Of a DNA stretch of 7,413 nucleotides, positions 6,729 to 7,413 are shown one piece after another. Location: positions 1-7,413 of the forward strand of contig JACMRS010000264.1 of NCBI GenBank assembly GCA_014376345.1. Reading direction: 5' to 3'. The notes beneath the pieces were generated by a model. The model had not been told where the DNA came from, did no database searches, and was given only the letters and a program-made list of their open reading frames with translations. Numbering within the stretch: the stretch's first letter is position 1; each line of letters opens with the position of its first letter. Origin of the DNA: Bacteroidia bacterium. Its GTDB lineage: Bacteria; Bacteroidota; Bacteroidia; NS11-12g; UBA955. The position numbers were made by a program, and so were the translations under genes.

Positions 6729-7007
6729 GCATTTTTATTTATATAGTAAAAAAAATATTTTAAAATAGACGACATTTCTTTTAAAACTATTAATGACAAT
6801 AATTGTTTTATTTTGGTAAATATTGAGGTTTAGTAAGGGTGTTATTTAATAAATTTCTTTTTACGATAATACGATAAGAAAAGTATAAAATGAAATTATT
6901 TCTTAAAAAATTATGATTCCGTACAGACCGGATGATTCACTAATATTTCGACATATTTATTTTAAATTGTAGTCAAATATTTATAATAATTCTTATTTTT
7001 GTTATCT
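6729..7007. other. AT-rich intergenic region between divergent genes, with short repeats
   Basis: This stretch of about 280 bp separates the minus-strand orphan from the coiled-coil gene and should hold promoters for both. It contains no convincing open reading frame. Visible details are a small palindrome, ACAATAATTGT, at 6796-6806; a tandem 8-bp near-repeat, ACGATAAT then ACGATAAG, at 6863-6878; and a direct repeat of ATGATTC at 6913-6919 and 6932-6938 around a GC-richer patch (CGTACAGACCGG) that stands out from the surroundings. No minus-strand TAnnTTTG box was found for the orphan gene. Confidence 0.6.
6994..7001 (+). promoter_or_regulatory. -7 box directly before the coiled-coil gene, implying a near-leaderless transcript
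   Basis: TATTTTTG at 6994-7001 fits TAnnTTTG exactly. The nearest upstream TTG is at 6967-6969, a spacer of 24 bp, somewhat longer than the usual 19-20. Transcription starting 5-7 nt after the box would fall at about 7006-7008, essentially on the ATG at 7008. The box overlaps a possible TTG start codon at 6999, which argues against that start. Confidence 0.5.
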
Positions 7008-7391
7008 ATGGAAACTACTTTGTCTGACTTTACAATTAACCTTCAGGAGATGGAAAAATCTCAGAAGGAGAGACAAATTGTTTCGCTAAGAGCTGAAATT
7101 GCGGATCTCAAGATTGAGAAAACTAATTATCAGAATGAAGTGGAGAAACTTAAGGGATCAATTCACAGGTATAAAAATCAGATTGATAATAATTTTGCAA
7201 AAGCCATTAGAAAACACAATTCAGTTATCAGTTTAAAGTATAAGCAAAAATTTTTAATTGATTCTATTCGGGTGCTACGTAAAGAACTTAAAAAGATGGA
7301 AGAAAATAAAAAAAGCTGGCAGGAAGATCCACAAAGACTTAAAGCTAAAAAAAGAATTGATCAACCTGTTTTGCAAATGCAGTTGCTTTGA
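7008..7391 (+). CDS. Small coiled-coil protein of unknown function
   Basis: A 127-residue protein, counted from the ATG at 7008, that I do not recognise. A TTG at 6999 in the same frame would add three residues, but it lies inside a probable -7 promoter box, so the ATG is preferred. Residues 13-62 (from QEMEKSQKERQIVSLRAE to GSIHRYKNQID) show heptad-like spacing of Leu, Ile, Val and Tyr and should form a coiled coil. A second helical, Lys-rich stretch runs from about 80 to 103 (KFLIDSIRVLRKELKKMEEN). The protein is highly basic and very polar, with no Cys, no signal peptide and no membrane segment, and it ends in the hydrophobic tail QPVLQMQLL. Such a protein could be a structural, scaffold or nucleic-acid-associated factor, but nothing in the sequence picks one. 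No gene partner is visible; it has its own promoter and only 22 bp of window remain after its stop codon. Confidence 0.72.
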   Translation: METTLSDFTINLQEMEKSQKERQIVSLRAEIADLKIEKTNYQNEVEKLKGSIHRYKNQIDNNFAKAIRKHNSVISLKYKQKFLIDSIRVLRKELKKMEENKKSWQEDPQRLKAKKRIDQPVLQMQLL

Positions 7392-7413
7392 GTAATTAAA
7401 TGACTATTTCAAA

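Noticed and set aside
6890..6916. Tiny open frame MKLFLKKL in the right intergenic region
   Set aside because: Eight codons with no start context or promoter; chance in AT-rich DNA.
5658..7413. Orphan plus coiled-coil gene as a toxin-antitoxin or defence system
   Set aside because: They are divergent, about 280 bp apart, and neither shows a nuclease, toxin, DNA-binding or defence motif; there is no evidence that they work together.

Overview
The window looks like chromosomal DNA from a member of the Bacteroidota. Four lines of evidence support this. The DNA is AT-rich. The starts have no Shine-Dalgarno sequence and sit in A/T-rich contexts. Several genes are preceded by the TAnnTTTG -7 box used by the primary sigma factor of this phylum. 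The long (630-residue) PurF-like protein is of a type I associate with Bacteroidetes genomes. I cannot name the genus.

Left part (1-1740): the 3' end of an RND-family inner-membrane efflux pump, overlapping by 20 bp a TolC-like outer-membrane efflux protein. The periplasmic adaptor of this tripartite system probably lies upstream, outside the window. Middle-left (1741-3108): an intergenic region with imperfect direct repeats and a -7-like box, then a CbpA-type DnaJ co-chaperone and its CbpM-type modulator in a tight two-gene unit (1 bp apart) that ends in a possible hairpin terminator.

Middle-right (3109-5700): a convincing Bacteroidota promoter, then a divergent amidophosphoribosyltransferase-like protein (class II glutaminase plus PRPP-binding domain, with most Fe-S cysteines missing). 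It is followed 23 bp later by a class I glutaminase of the PabA/TrpG type. Both use glutamine as a nitrogen donor. The pair could link purine and folate metabolism, but no pabB or trpE partner lies beside it.

Right part (5658-7413): an unrecognised 356-residue protein on the minus strand, with a Cys/His cluster, whose 3' end overlaps pabA tail to tail by 43 bp. Next come a very AT-rich intergenic region of about 280 bp with small repeats and a short coiled-coil protein that seems to be transcribed almost without a leader.

Most of the window is ordinary housekeeping and efflux content. I see no mobile element, CRISPR array, tRNA, rRNA or clear defence system. The least explained parts are the minus-strand orphan, the PurF paralogue paired with PabA, and the coiled-coil orphan.
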